Part shown: positions 1 to 11,390 of the stretch, piece after piece
Layout: each line of letters begins with the position of its first letter
How positions within the stretch are numbered: position 1 is the first letter of the stretch
NCBI GenBank assembly: GCA_933228895.1
Contig: OW121846.1
Coordinates: 108,579,054-108,643,053 of the forward strand
Direction: 5' to 3'
Source: Platycnemis pennipes
Taxonomy: Eukaryota > Arthropoda > Insecta > Odonata > Platycnemididae
DNA: 64,000 bases
The notes under the pieces: generated by a model
What the model saw: only the letters and a program-made list of their open reading frames with translations
Told to the model about the DNA's origin: nothing
Databases searched by the model: none
Program-made: the position numbers and the translations under genes

Positions 1-669
1 AGTTGATTTTTCGCCCTTTTACTCATCAAAATGTGGGAATTTTCGAAGATATATTATTGGGGTTTAGTATGCTAGACTTAACTGCTAATACGCTATTACT
101 TGAACTTGAACTTTCATACGAACAAATAGTTATTGCGTTCTTTACGAAGAGTTGAAATTATGCTATGATTTTCACTCTTCCGAATTACGAAAGTTAATAC
201 ATATTGACTCATGTTATTTAAAATGGTTTTTGCCAGTCATTAGTTGGAGGCGACCGGTCTAAAGGCATGTCAAAATTATGTTTAGGTGGTAAAACGTTAA
301 GATGCTATCGTCATTAAATTATAAGTAATCCAAATACTTATAGAGTGCGAAACCTGAGATGTAGTACTTACCTAACGGGGCACAATATTATAAGTAGTAT
401 ATGTTTAAAGAATGTTTGTTAGGAGATATCTCCGATAGATCCCCATTGCCATTTTTTTATAATGTCTTCTTTCCAACATTACAATTGAACACGAAGGGTC
501 ATTATATAATTAATTACATATTGTATAGAATTAGGTTTGGGAATATAGATGCTCATTGAGAGTATTGTTGCTCATCTAAAGCGGCAATTGTGCCCTGGAT
601 CTGTTTAGATGTGGGGTAAAAATGAATAATTTCTATTACGCCTAAGAAGCATCCTTTCCATTGAACTTT
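1..669. other. AT-rich non-coding DNA
   Basis: I see no open frame, RNA gene or repeat that can be supported here. The base composition is AT-rich, with scattered short A/T runs. It is probably background intergenic or intronic DNA. Confidence 0.5.
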
Positions 670-920
670 GGAAACGGCGACCTCGGCTCTTTCGAGGTCA
701 CACATGCCGAAAGGCGGAGAAATAGCCAAGAAACAAGGAATAGAGTTGGAGTGTTTAATGGAGTAGTAGGGTTTTAAGACCTCCTGTGGCTAAGGTTATA
801 TTGCACCATCTGAGGCAATATCCTTAGGCAAGCACAGCACTCGTGCCCTGAGTAGGATTCGAACCCACGACCTTTTGGTTTGAGTTCAACGCGTTCCGAT
901 CTGATTACCGTGGCCGGCGT
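670..920 (-). mobile_element. tRNA-derived SINE, minus strand
   Basis: Read on the minus strand, the element begins near 918 with a tRNA-like head. A polymerase III B-box match, GGTTCGAATCC, is the complement of 855-865. A degenerate A-box-like segment (around GGTAATCAGATCGG) lies upstream of it. Past the head, the body contains a 20-bp-class imperfect inverted repeat at about 793-829, and a short stem (GACCTCG/CGAGGTC, 679-699) lies near the distal end. The head shares the pattern CCGGCC..GGTA..CA..TC.G.AACGCG with the element at 6915-6993, so the two appear to be diverged copies of one family. It does not fold as a proper tRNA, so a functional tRNA gene is unlikely. The outer limits are approximate, because no clear target-site duplication was seen. 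Confidence 0.6.
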
Positions 921-2308
921 AAATAATGAACTAGCCTCAAAATTCATAATTAAGTGCTGTTAGATGGTCATCATCAGCAAGAGCCCAGTCATTCACCATT
1001 ATTTTCGAGGTTTGTACGAAACCGGCACAAGAAAGATATAGTTCAATTACGTATGGAAGAGGAGAAAAAGGGCCCCACTTCAAGCAAATCGAGTTATGAC
1101 ACTTGAAAAGAAATAAAACCGCCCTGAAGACCCACGCTAATCGTGTACTCTATTGCACAAATACATGCTCGATCCAAGACATTGAGAATCTTTCATGGGA
1201 CACGGAAAATCATAATGAAGAAGATTAGGTTTCTGTCCCATGTTCCAAATAACAGGACTAATTATTTCAAAAGTTGTGTACGAAATTGAATTCAATGCAA
1301 ATAGTCAAGTAAAAATGTTAGCATAAAACTATTGCAAATTCCATTTATTCGTCGTAATCATGAAATACTTATTTTAATTCGAATGAAGAAGAGACCGATT
1401 TTTTTAAATAGTGAATAGTGATAGTGAATCTCTAAATGAGAACAGTGAAGTGTGAAGTATTTCTTAAATGTCGACAGACGTTGCATTTATGCCATATACA
1501 GACATCATTTTGAAAAAAAATTACAATGTCGTTAAAAGCAGAGCAAGGGGTATAGAACCTTATTTTACAAAATTTGCATAAATATTGTATATAAATTTAC
1601 CCGTTAGGTAAGTAGTCAATTGTTATCGAAGTTTAGTGATCTGGTTAGATATACTAGTCTCTGATGCTAGCAACTCATTAAATTTATTTTTATTCTGAGT
1701 AAAAATATCTATTAAATAAAGGTGATTTTACTTTTCATCGACAAATTTCTTAGCTGACTCGAATTTCATAAATAATATTCCATTTTTTAGTTCCATCTCA
1801 CTATTAGTTCAAATTATTTTGCCGAATTTCACCACGCACAATTTTAGCTTTTATGCTGTTTTCGTTGCATTTTTCATGAAACTTCACTCAGATCAAAATA
1901 GTTCCCAATTATATTTCCCTTTTTAGGTACCACAAATCGCGTGACTTCAAATAAACTCTCTTGTTGAGAATCCGTGAGAGGTCGTGGCTAAGGGATGTGG
2001 GTGCGAGATTTGGCAGGCCAAGAAATTATAATGCTCGAAAGCATAAGGGAAAGTATCGGGGAAATAAAAGAAAGTTCTCGCTCAATAAAAGAACACTGTG
2101 TTTCAAGAAAACCACCCCCTTGAATGGTAAGTTGGAGCTTTAAGACAAAACATTGCCAGAAACTGGTGTCCCAATCATTTCTTCATCATTGAAACCTCAT
2201 ATATTGTGGAAAATTTAGTACCAAACCCAAATTGCAGAAAACTGTGCAACTAATCATTAAAGAAGAAAACGGTCACTACCAGCACTGGGGATATCCAAGT
2301 TTTTGTAC
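921..2308. other. AT-rich non-coding DNA
   Basis: This stretch is AT-rich with many short homopolymer runs. One 60-codon plus-strand frame at 1961-2143 is rich in Lys/Arg and Asn and looks like a chance frame. No other feature is visible. Confidence 0.5.
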
Positions 2309-2548
2309 ACTTGAACGAAAGAACAAGAAGTTTTATCGGGTTGTCCACCGGGTAAAGGCGTCCATTTCGGCCAACGTTTCGACTCGAGGGTCATCTTCAG
2401 GACCATGGGTCACCTCGCCCTGAAGATGACCCTCGAGTCGAGGATCGAAACGTCGGCCTAAATGGACGCCCTTACCCGGTGGACAACCCAAGAAAACTTC
2501 TGGAAGCAGATACGCCGGGAAAGCACCAATTCCTACTTGAACGAAAGA
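2309..2548. mobile_element. Foldback insertion with Penelope/hammerhead-like arms and flanking direct repeats
   Basis: Long inverted repeats (left arm about 2323-2401, right arm about 2419-2506) form a hairpin with a short loop. Each arm, read outward from the centre, carries CCTGAAGATGACC, a short self-complementary CTCGAG segment, then CGAAACG (GAAAC at 2447-2451 on plus; GTTTC at 2376-2380 on the other arm). That order, CTGA.GA, stem, CGAAAC, resembles the hammerhead-ribozyme core found in the terminal repeats of Penelope-like retroelements. The core is degenerate here, and the left arm lacks about 5 nt present in the right stem. An exact 14-bp direct repeat, ACTTGAACGAAAGA, lies at 2309-2322 and 2535-2548 and looks like a target-site duplication. 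No reverse transcriptase or GIY-YIG frame is present, so this is a non-autonomous remnant. A MITE with the same shape is the alternative. Confidence 0.65.
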
Positions 2549-2990
2549 GTTTTGAATGTGTGCATTCCCATGATATTTCACCCTCCGCCTCGTGCCCAGT
2601 GACGATGGGTGTCTTGGGCCTGGTCCTCGATCCGGGAGGCGCTCGGGTGCGGGAGGGTCGGTCGGACCGTGGAAGGGCCCTCGGAGAGGGCGGGGCGGTG
2701 GATTGCGGGGGCCGTTGGTGCGGTCGGAAGCGGTTAAACGGAGGAGGGCGGGAATGGGGCGCAGGTGGAAGGCTAATACTCGCAATTAATGAACTGTCTT
2801 ACGCGGCAAGATTGATAGGTATCCCCTTGGTTTCGCCTCCTTCTTCATGCGCTCTTCTTACCCGCCTTCTTGTTCCCGGTGAGGAAGCGAGAGGCCCCTC
2901 CCTGCCTCCAACCTTCATCCAATCTCAAAAGCGTTCACAGCTCTACCCATACTCCTACTGCTATTCCCAACACCATCACCCCACCTCTCT
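2549..2990. other. GC-rich island 1
   Basis: This is a GC-rich, G-rich-on-plus block rich in CpG, with an embedded CAATTAATGAA homeodomain-like core near 2785. A 228-codon plus-strand frame (2479-3165) starts inside the foldback arm and runs through the island. Its start within repeat DNA and its skewed composition argue against coding. The island borders are visual estimates. Confidence 0.5.
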
Positions 2991-4739
2991 GATTTATCTG
3001 GATGAATTTTATTTCAGAAGGAGTAGCTGCGCAGCAAAGTCCATACTCGTACGCACGCATTGTTTTATGCAGCACTTAATGCTGTTAACGCGCGAAGTTT
3101 ATTACGTTTTTTCCTCTTACGTTAGCAAGAAATCCTATCAATCCGGATTCGGCCTTCGATTCTGATTTAACATCATTTGCATTTCCATATTACAGCGTTC
3201 ATTCGTGTACTATACTTCAAAATCACGAGTTGATGTAAACTCCAAAGGCAATGTGTATTCTCTTTGGATCACCTTATTGGCCAAGTTACCAAATTATTAA
3301 AATATGTCCCATGGAAATTAAATATTCTAAATTTTCTTTACTTTGATCTTTAAGGAGCTTCACATTCTTCACTGCAGAGTATCATTCAGTTCCCTTAATA
3401 TAGATGTTTCTGCCCATTGCTCAAATCTGGAGCATCTCACAGTTCTCTAGGTAGGTGTAAGCTAAACGTGCCTCGCATTGTAGGAAAATTATTCGAATTT
3501 GTTCCAAGCCTGTTTTATGAAGCAGCATCATATTCTTTTCGAAATTTAGAACATAAAACTGCTGCAATCTATTCCCACGCTGTCCAATAGCGTTTACGGG
3601 TACGTGTCAAAAATGCAACTTTGGATTGGGAATGCGTTACTAGCTGAATATCTTAGTTGACTTTCTTTAGAATGTTTTCCATGCACATCTTCCACCTCCC
3701 AAGCAACACTTGACTGGGTTTTGGCACAAGTTGCGGAATAAGACATCCCATAATAAGTGTGAAGCTCACTGCAAGTTGGATTTCTGGTTAGAATGGGGAT
3801 AGTTGTCATGGAGGACACCTAGTACACCCAGTTGATCTACTTGACGCAATCTGTATGTTTCTTTCTGCTGTGGTAGAAGTGCTGACAACATTTTCAAGCT
3901 ACTAAGGATTAGAAATTCTTCATTCTCTGTACTCTGAACAGTAGAGATTTTCTCTGCTTCGCTTCTCTGGCGCTGAAAAAATGGTTCAGGAGAAAGCAGA
4001 TGATGTAGTATTCGGGCCTTGATTCTGGAATATGAGCTTTCATCTTTTTTCTCTTCTTAACATTTCTACATATCAGGGATTTTTAAACAACTTAAATTGA
4101 CATGATTAATTTGGCTTGAATTGAGAAACGGGTACTCCACAATACGACATGATGAAAATGCGTCCCAAATCCGCTTCTCTGGTAATAACAGAAATAGGAA
4201 ACTAAATGTATTGATATTTTTAATCCAAGTATCACTATCCTAATTTACCCAAGTGATGAGTTCCTAGGCGTTATAATAATTATATTTTATGCTGTATTCA
4301 AAGCTACGTTCAATTATTTGTTGCATTCAGCAATGACATCAATCCGGAGCACTTGAATACGATCAGCTCTCCATTATGGTACTAAGGATGCTGGGATGCA
4401 TTAACTAGGATTCCATATTATCACTTATCTCAAACATTAGCCAAATCTTAGCGAAAACGTGCCAATGGGTGAGTAGTTTCTAAGAGCACCCTCCGGGCTG
4501 AGCACTGCCCCAAACTACTCCCAAAGCACAAGCTGGAATTCCAACAAAAGGTGTAAGTCGTATCCGAACCTTATCCTCTGCCTTGGACGCCAGCGATCAA
4601 GCTGCCGCGTGAGCCTAAATCCCTGAGTGCAAATTACTCTACTGTGTATGTACCCTAAATGCACACGATACACATACCTACCGAATCCCTGGACCGAATT
4701 ATCCGAGAGATTCCACCGACAGATTGTCAATGCTCACGG
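2991..4739. other. AT-rich non-coding DNA
   Basis: No supported gene or repeat. Short minus-strand frames at 3594-3818 and 4515-4730 show no recognisable motif. Confidence 0.5.
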
Positions 4740-5620
4740 TTGTCACCATCTGAGTGGAAGCAGACGAAGGAGACCGTGGAAGAGGTTTTTCGCTCGGGAG
4801 GGAAGCAGAAAGATGCAGAAAGATGGGGGGGGTGGGTGGGGTTTAAGGTGTTGTCTCAAAAGAAGGAGTAAGTGCGAAGTGAAGGGCGGATACGCAGAAG
4901 AAGTGCCGTGGTTTTCACCGTCGCTCATGCCGACCCCTCCGCCGCCCTCTTTCCCTCCGACGGCTTTTAAGTAAGCGGGGGAAGTGTGTGAGAGTATGGC
5001 GGGAGGGGAAAGAGGGAAGTTCGGAAAAAGCCTTGTCGGAATCCCTCAAACCTGGCCCTTAAAAAATCTTTCTCTTCCACCCACTCACTCTCCCCCAGTC
5101 CGCTCCGCGCGGCCTCCTCCTCCCACCTCCTTAGCCCATCTAAAACTCGAGTTGGGGCCCCGTCCCCGCCGGCCCACCCCCCCTGCCACACGCCCCTCCC
5201 TCGCAAGTTATCTGACACGCGAAGATGAAGTGCTCCTCAATGTGCAGGCGGATAGGATAGGAAGTGATTCTCAATTCCTTTCCACCCCCACTTCGCTCAC
5301 TCACTCACTCACTCACACGCATCGTTTCTTTTCAACCTCCCCACTCCAGGACGCCCCCAATTCGTCCAACGCGACCGCTCCACCCCGCTTTGCACTCTCC
5401 CTTTCGCTCGGCGTCGAAATTTCATCCCTCCCCGTTCCGTCTGATTGCCGCGCGCCGCTAACGCGTCCTTCTCACCACGAATGAGGAGGAACTTAGCGTT
5501 TTTGGCTCGGGGATCATGGGGGAAGGCGCTCGGGGGATGTTTTGGTGGGCCAAGGCCGAACGGCTTTACCCAAATGCCGATTTTTCTCTCGGTAATGCGG
5601 ATCACGCCTTAAATTAGCGG
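4740..5620. other. GC-rich island 2
   Basis: This is a large GC-rich block with many CpGs. Most of 4920-5470 is strongly C-rich on plus, with a short G-rich stretch at about 4825-4860. It includes a (TCAC)n run at 5296-5318. Several overlapping frames on both strands reflect the scarcity of stop codons, not coding; none shows a known domain. The block ends near a homeodomain-like AAATTAG at about 5610. Confidence 0.5.
5296..5318. repeat. (TCAC)n microsatellite
   Basis: This is about 5 to 6 copies of a TCAC tetranucleotide in the C-rich island. Confidence 0.9.
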
Positions 5621-6914
5621 GCCACGCCAGTTTTGAAAGATCTTAGAAGTGAGAGATGTCTCGAGTGCAATAGGAAACAGGCTTTGGATTACCTGATGGT
5701 CACAATTGGTCAAAGATTTCCCTTACCTCGTTTTCCGGAATGCCAATGTGAGGTGGGAAGTGTATCCCTCTCCAGAGTTGCCCTTCGGAGTAGATCTATT
5801 GAAGCTCCACAAATTTTGCGTTTTGCGTAATCTGTAGGACTCCCAGTTGAAACTAGATGTGTTCGGTGTGGAGGTAGAACTCTACGCTATCATAATTGTC
5901 CTGTATCCGTAAAAAGATGTCATCGATTTAATTTTCGTGTTTGGGCCTTTTTTTTGATGGGATGAATGGGCTAAGGGTGTTTCTGAATCACAGGCCATAA
6001 CGTAGAAGGGACGAAAAATGTGCGTCTTTTTAGTCATGGCCATTGGATTTGTTGCGAATAATAGTGAACCGTTAATGTATCAGAATTTTCATCCTTTGAC
6101 AATTGAGTGGGGCAATAAATCGCGTGCAATTTGAGTTGTCAAGCAATTTGTTCACATGTGGAACCTCTCTCCCCTTGTAATTCAAGGATTGTGAACATTC
6201 CCTGTAGACTCGGGCATCAGAGTAAGGCTCTCTTGCACTCAATCGCCACAAATATATTTGGACCATCCTCTCGGCTTCCCAATTCAATGACCCGGATTAG
6301 AATCTCAGCTGGCTTTTTGCAAAACCGGGTTCCTCCTTGAGAGCCAAGTGATGTGTACTCCAAGCTTAGCACTCCTTCCGTAGTACGGGGCATTTAATAC
6401 CGTGTGAAGCTACTTCCCGTCAACAGCGGGTTAATTCCGATGCCGGGTTCTCCCCCTTCACTCTTTCCCTAAAAATTAAATTCTTCCTAATGTCCAGGAG
6501 CTACTTATCCTGAATGGTTCAAACTGTTTCAGCTGCCGGTCACCTTCTCCTCATTGTAATTAGTTTCGTGCTCATTTTCGCCTTCAGCAGCCGGACACCT
6601 GACGTCATTTGACGTTGAACGCCCAATCTAAAGAAGTCCAAAGAGCAGGATCAATTTTCCGTTCAGTCGCTTATTCCACGATACGAAATAGTTTCTTTAC
6701 GTTTTTCTTACGACTCAGAACTGTGTAAATGCCAACATTAAAAAAAAAACAAATTTTGACCAACGTTAATGCACTAATTTTTCACCCATGATTCAGTAAA
6801 CACGTGCTAAATTACTTTTTTTCGTAGTTTCCTGGATTTTTAGGCGTTCAAATGGTTAAAGTTGAATTGCATCGTCTCGACTATAAATTTAATCCTAAAA
6901 TAAAGACAACATAC
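5621..6914. other. Mixed-composition non-coding DNA
   Basis: No supported gene. Composition is intermediate, with a slightly GC-richer patch around 6390-6620. Frames here are under 75 codons and unrecognised. Confidence 0.45.
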
Positions 6915-6993
6915 ATGCCCAGGACGGGACTCTAACCGACGATCTTTAGGTTCCTAGGCCGGCGCGTTACTGACGTGGCTACCACGGCCGGTG
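6915..6993 (-). mobile_element. tRNA-derived SINE head, minus strand (truncated)
   Basis: On the minus strand this reads as a tRNA-like head. An A-box-like TGGTAGCCACGTCAG is followed by a B-box-like GGTTAGAGTCC (complement of 6927-6937). The segment CCGGCC..GGTA..CA..TC.G.AACGCG matches the head of the SINE at 670-920. The B box has one mismatch in the invariant core (A for C). No clear 3' body is seen to the left, so this copy seems truncated. Confidence 0.6.
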
Positions 6994-8359
6994 TTTTCTT
7001 CTGTAACCTCCTTAAGGAATGGCTTCAAATAAAAAGAGCAACCACTATTTTCACCGAAGAAATATTTTATATAATTTCCAGTGACTCCCCTCAAAATACT
7101 CCGTGAAAAGTTCCATCAAGAATAAACTTCCTATTCACTGAAAGCGAGGCTATAGCCTTGTTTTGAGTGCACCGGAATGCATGTTTCTGGAGGCGGAATG
7201 AACAGCATGTATATATGTATTAGAAGGAAGTAGTAGCTTTCGGTAGGAAAATTTCCCGATGGAAGTCGGAAAGCCAAAGTGCATGTACCTGTCAAAGCCT
7301 GGCCGATACTTGAGTATAAAAATCCTAAAATTTGTGAGTTCTACACAAAATAGGAAGTTTCTCTCAACTCCGAGATTTCGCCTCAAGTGCCTTTTAAAAC
7401 GGTCTCCGAAGACGTTTCTAACTCTCCATGTTGCCCGGAAGGCATAAAGTTTCTTCCCTTAAGAGACAACCGCCTGGAAAAGCGTATTGCCAACACTCTC
7501 GTGGAAAAAATATTTGCTGTCGTGAAAGAAAAATTCAATCTGTGCTCGGTTTGATGGTGTCTGTGTTTGTAACATTAGACACGGTTTAACAAGTACTAAG
7601 CGTTAGGAATAGGTTAGGTGTTCCACTAAAACATGGATTTGGAAATTCAAAATCCAAGAATGAATTTGAAAAATGGTGTACAGTATGACTTCTTTTGCTA
7701 CGGCAGGTACAGTCATATCTTTTGATCACTCTCATTTTCAAAGTTTGCTGATACACGTTCGATAATTAAAAATATCTTTTTGGGGCAGTAATCAACGGCT
7801 TGTCACACAGAATTGCGACTGTTACGAAAAACTAATTCTTAGATAGGTACCATTCAATGCAGGTATCTAAACTGTCTATGGTTTCCGCCTTATGTCGCCA
7901 AAGTTTTCCCTATTACACATTCTCGTCTAATTTATCTTTCATTTTCATCGCATCGGCCTGCCAGGTTATTTATTTACCTGCAGTTTGCTCCGAATTTGTG
8001 TGAGAAAATAGGATATTTTTAAACTACTCAGCCAAAAATACGAGAATGGTAATTCAGATGGAGAAATATCCTCTTCTTTTGAAGGAGCATAGGACACGAG
8101 AGATCAGATTTTCATGATCGATAGTATCGTTGATAACTGTGCTGAAAGACATTATCCTCAGAAAATCTCACTAATCAAAATAAAATAAAAGCCGAAACGA
8201 CACATCATCATATGACGTCTTTTATCATCCTCTTGTTTCCTACTTTTCCCTAAACCCATGCATGTAAACCTGAGTGAGTAGCTATTCGGCGAGCAACAGC
8301 TAAGGTCATTTCCGCCAATTAAGATTCGCGTGCAATTGAATTTTGATAGGGTGTTTCAG
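6994..8359. other. AT-rich non-coding DNA
   Basis: No supported feature. The two opposing frames around 7150-7447 lie in DNA of low complexity and match nothing I recognise. Confidence 0.5.
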
Positions 8360-8580
8360 AAAACGGAGAAAGGGTGGAGAGATAGCCGGCTTTGGCATCA
8401 GCCTAATCTGAAAGACGCCAAGGGGTTCATCCATCGGACGGAGTATTGAATAAAGTACTCAACACTCAGCACGAAAGTAGGTTGCAGAGGGTCAATGAAC
8501 AATCTCTGCTACTCCCAGGATTCGAGCCCAGGTCAATGAGATGGGAAGGCAGCAGCCTCACCCTAACCCGGTCCCCTCGA
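8360..8580 (-). mobile_element. tRNA-derived SINE, minus strand (second family)
   Basis: Read on minus, a head near 8575 contains TTAGGGTGAGGCTGCTGCC as an A-box region. It also contains GGCTCGAATCC, a near-perfect B box (complement of 8518-8528). A body of roughly 150 bp follows, ending around 8365. The head differs from that at 670-920 and 6915-6993, so this looks like another SINE family. Ends are approximate. Confidence 0.55.
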
Positions 8581-9480
8581 AAGTTTTAATTCAACGATCA
8601 TCTTTTTTTCCGATGTCAGTGATGAGGATTGGCTAGTTTCGCTTCGCTGTTCTTTCCTGCCCTTCCGCTGGAGGCTCAACCAGTCCTCGACGCGCGGAGG
8701 CGGTCCGCTAAGCGCAAAGTGGCGATCACGAGCCTCGGGTGCTCTTCTGCTGGGTTTAAGAGGTGTGCGGGCATTGCGGATTGGGTTGGCGCATCCGGCC
8801 AAAGCCGCACCTTCCCGAGGCTTGCCGAGAGCGGTGGGATGGAGCAGACCCTGCTAATCGGTTAGGCGGAGGTCGATTGTTTGATGGGAGCACTCAGGGA
8901 GGCCGATTTACGGGGGCGAGGGAGTGTTATAAAAGGGGTCTCGTACGCGGGGAAAAGGGGTTCGATCACGTGGGTCGGGTCCTGAGGGGGAGGGAGGGGT
9001 GAGTGGGGTGGACGGGGTGATATCGGATGGTGGGCGTGAGGGGGAATTCGCTCTCATTTCGGGAGCGCTCTCTTAGCGGGCCCGCGCGCTATTGAGCCGT
9101 CACCGCGCGCGGTATCGCCACTCGCCAAGCATCGGGGAGATTCGAACGTGGAAATGGGATTGGGAAGGCGTTTCTTTGCCTCCCCCCCACCGCCCAGACT
9201 CCCTGCAATCAGATCGGGTCCACCCGTGTGCGTGTGGGCGATGAGGAAAGAGAAAGAGATCAATTGTTTCACTCTTTTGTGTAGCGATAGCGGCGCTGGA
9301 CCATGGAGTCGGTAGACTACTTGGCCAGGGGAGTGGTTGCGGGAGTGGATGGGAGGAGGGGGCTTAGTAGGCCTCGTCTTCCTCCCCTCTACGCCCTGCT
9401 CGCTCTCTCACTCCCTCCTTCTATCGGTTTCTAAATTGTTGCTGAGCGGCTGGGCGCGGATGGCCCGGCCATCCTTGGAA
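8581..9480. other. GC-rich island 3
   Basis: This is a GC-rich, CpG-rich block, mostly G-rich on plus from 8820 to 9050 and then C-rich near 9180. It contains the TATA/E-box/splice-donor cluster described separately. Frames on both strands have no recognised domain. Confidence 0.5.
8928..8935 (+). promoter_or_regulatory. Candidate TATA box in GC-rich island
   Basis: A perfect TATAAAAG lies in an otherwise GC-rich island. A start would be expected near 8958-8962. A CACGTG E-box lies at 8967-8972, and a GTGAGT splice-donor consensus starts at 8999. The spacing would suit a very short non-coding first exon. No initiator consensus is evident, and chance occurrence is possible. Confidence 0.2.
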
Positions 9481-10690
9481 GTCGGCGGTGAGCGAAGGAA
9501 TGCTTAGTGGTGCATTTATCGACGGTGAATCGAGGCCGTGGAGGAGACGTATCGGGGCGTGGGTGAATGGCTTTGCCGACGTTCTTTCTCTGAGCAGAGA
9601 GTGGCGAAATTTTTCAAGTTCCGCGGAGGTAATAGCTCTCCACGATTTGCTGCTCACGTTAACCAAGCCGAGGCTTCCTCATCTCTGTAGCTTGGTTTCA
9701 TTTTCGATGGTAGATGTGAGTTCATATTCAATGAAAAAGAAAGTAAATGTTTCCCGGAGAGAATTTAATACTTTAGTGCACTCCATTCGTTGAAAACCCT
9801 TACGTGACTCTTGAGTTTTCACAGAGGGGATGCGAAATTCCTTTTAGTAGGTAATTTATTTTGACTTACAATAGCCATTAGATTTTGGCAGCTACCTTAT
9901 TATGGGAAATTTTACCTTTAAAATAATATCTAAAAAATATGCCTACAGTGCGATTGAGTAGTTAATAAAATCCCTCTACAAGCGTTCACTGCTCTCACTT
10001 TTATATTAACACCTAGAAGACGCTAAAATATAAGCTAGTTCTGAGTAATGGGCAACTCATAAGAGGTATTCGCATTCTTTATTGAATTAATAATATTATA
10101 GAAGCTCTCCTCCATTCTGTCTCTCTTGCTTCTCTGTCTAATTTCTTACTCGTAAACTTATTGTCCACAGCTGCATCCATATCATCCTATAAATATTTTT
10201 CTCCCAAGGGAGTGGTAGAATGTCAAGCATGCGTTAATTCTTCGGAGACCCTGTTAAGTCTACACAAAATACATGTGCATATAATTATGGATAAAGCTGT
10301 AATGCATATTCTTCTATAGCTAGCTAAAGGAGAACAGGACCACAATTTAAAAATTCTATTTTCCTTCTTGCGTCCTAATATGCGTAAGAATTGAAATATG
10401 TTATAAAAATCCTGTGAAATCATTGATGATAGTTAAAAAGTAGGTATCTCCTTTTCTAGTAGGAAACATTTAGTGGTAAGACCAACAATAGATTTGATAA
10501 ATTTACAGTTAGAATGATGCAAAATTGTGTGCTAAACATGCAATGTATATGAAGAGCTGTTTTTACACAGAAAAAAATGATTTTATACCTTTTCTGTATA
10601 TGCCCTGAAATGAAACATGGAGTTGGCTCACTTAACAATTTGAACTTGTAATTTATTTCTGTGGATGTTACTTAAGGTATAACACAATGT
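9481..10690. other. Transition to AT-rich non-coding DNA
   Basis: The first 200 bases remain moderately GC-rich, then the sequence is AT-rich. Frames of 60-101 codons show no domain. Nothing else is seen. Confidence 0.45.
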
Positions 10691-11390
10691 GACTAGCCCT
10701 ATGTTTGCCACCAATCAGATGCTTTGTCCGAGGGAGCACCTGAAATCCAAGCTGACCGTGTGCCGAAAGGATTGCGTGCGCTCGGAGTCTCTCGCGAGGG
10801 ACTTTCTCATCGGTTGCCTCTCGGAGGGGGCAAATTCCGTTTCCACCCCAAATCCAATACGCGGGCGCGGTGGTCGCGTCATTTGTAAAGCGAACAGCCG
10901 CGGGGAGATGAGCAGGCCCGTGGATCCGTCCATGTTACTCGCTCGTGGCTCATAATTGTGCTTGTGTACCCTCCCCCTCTTGTGAAGGGGGCGTCGGGAC
11001 CCACTCGGCCGCTGGAGTGACACGCCTCAATAACAGGGCCCTCTCCCTTTGGCCCCGTGGGCGATAAATCAGGCGTCGTTCGGCCCCGCCACTGCGGCCT
11101 CCCTGCAGATGGGCCGCACTCGGCCAGAGATGTCGGCCCTGCCCGCCTTCCCGATGGATTCGTCTCCGCAGAGCATCCATAACACAGGCCGCATTGCTCC
11201 GCTAACCAGCCCTGTGGATGGAATATTGGAGTGATTAAACGTCCCTGTAGCCGCGCCCCTAACACGGCCTTCTTCACTCTCACTCGTGAACACAAGAGGT
11301 GACCTCAACTTCATCGCTTCCGTTGCCCGCGTCACGCTCCACTGATTCCATCCACTCTCCGTACCTGCCCCCAATCCATGACTGGTTCAA
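10691..11390. other. GC-rich island 4
   Basis: This is a GC-rich block with many CpGs and opposed overlapping frames that are compositional shadows. It contains GCGATAAATCAGG near 11060 and GTGATTAAACG near 11230, both homeodomain/Abd-B-type A/T cores in GC-rich surroundings. Confidence 0.5.

Noticed and set aside
845..918. Functional tRNA gene (B box present)
   Set aside because: The A box is degenerate, no cloverleaf can be drawn, and the SINE body continues past the head.
2479..3165. 228-codon plus-strand frame
   Set aside because: It begins inside a foldback arm and runs through a G-rich island where stops are rare. No domain, low-complexity Gly/Arg run.
5000..5484. Pro/Ser-rich frames of 65-166 codons
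   Set aside because: Translated C-rich DNA with a TCAC microsatellite. Composition alone explains it.
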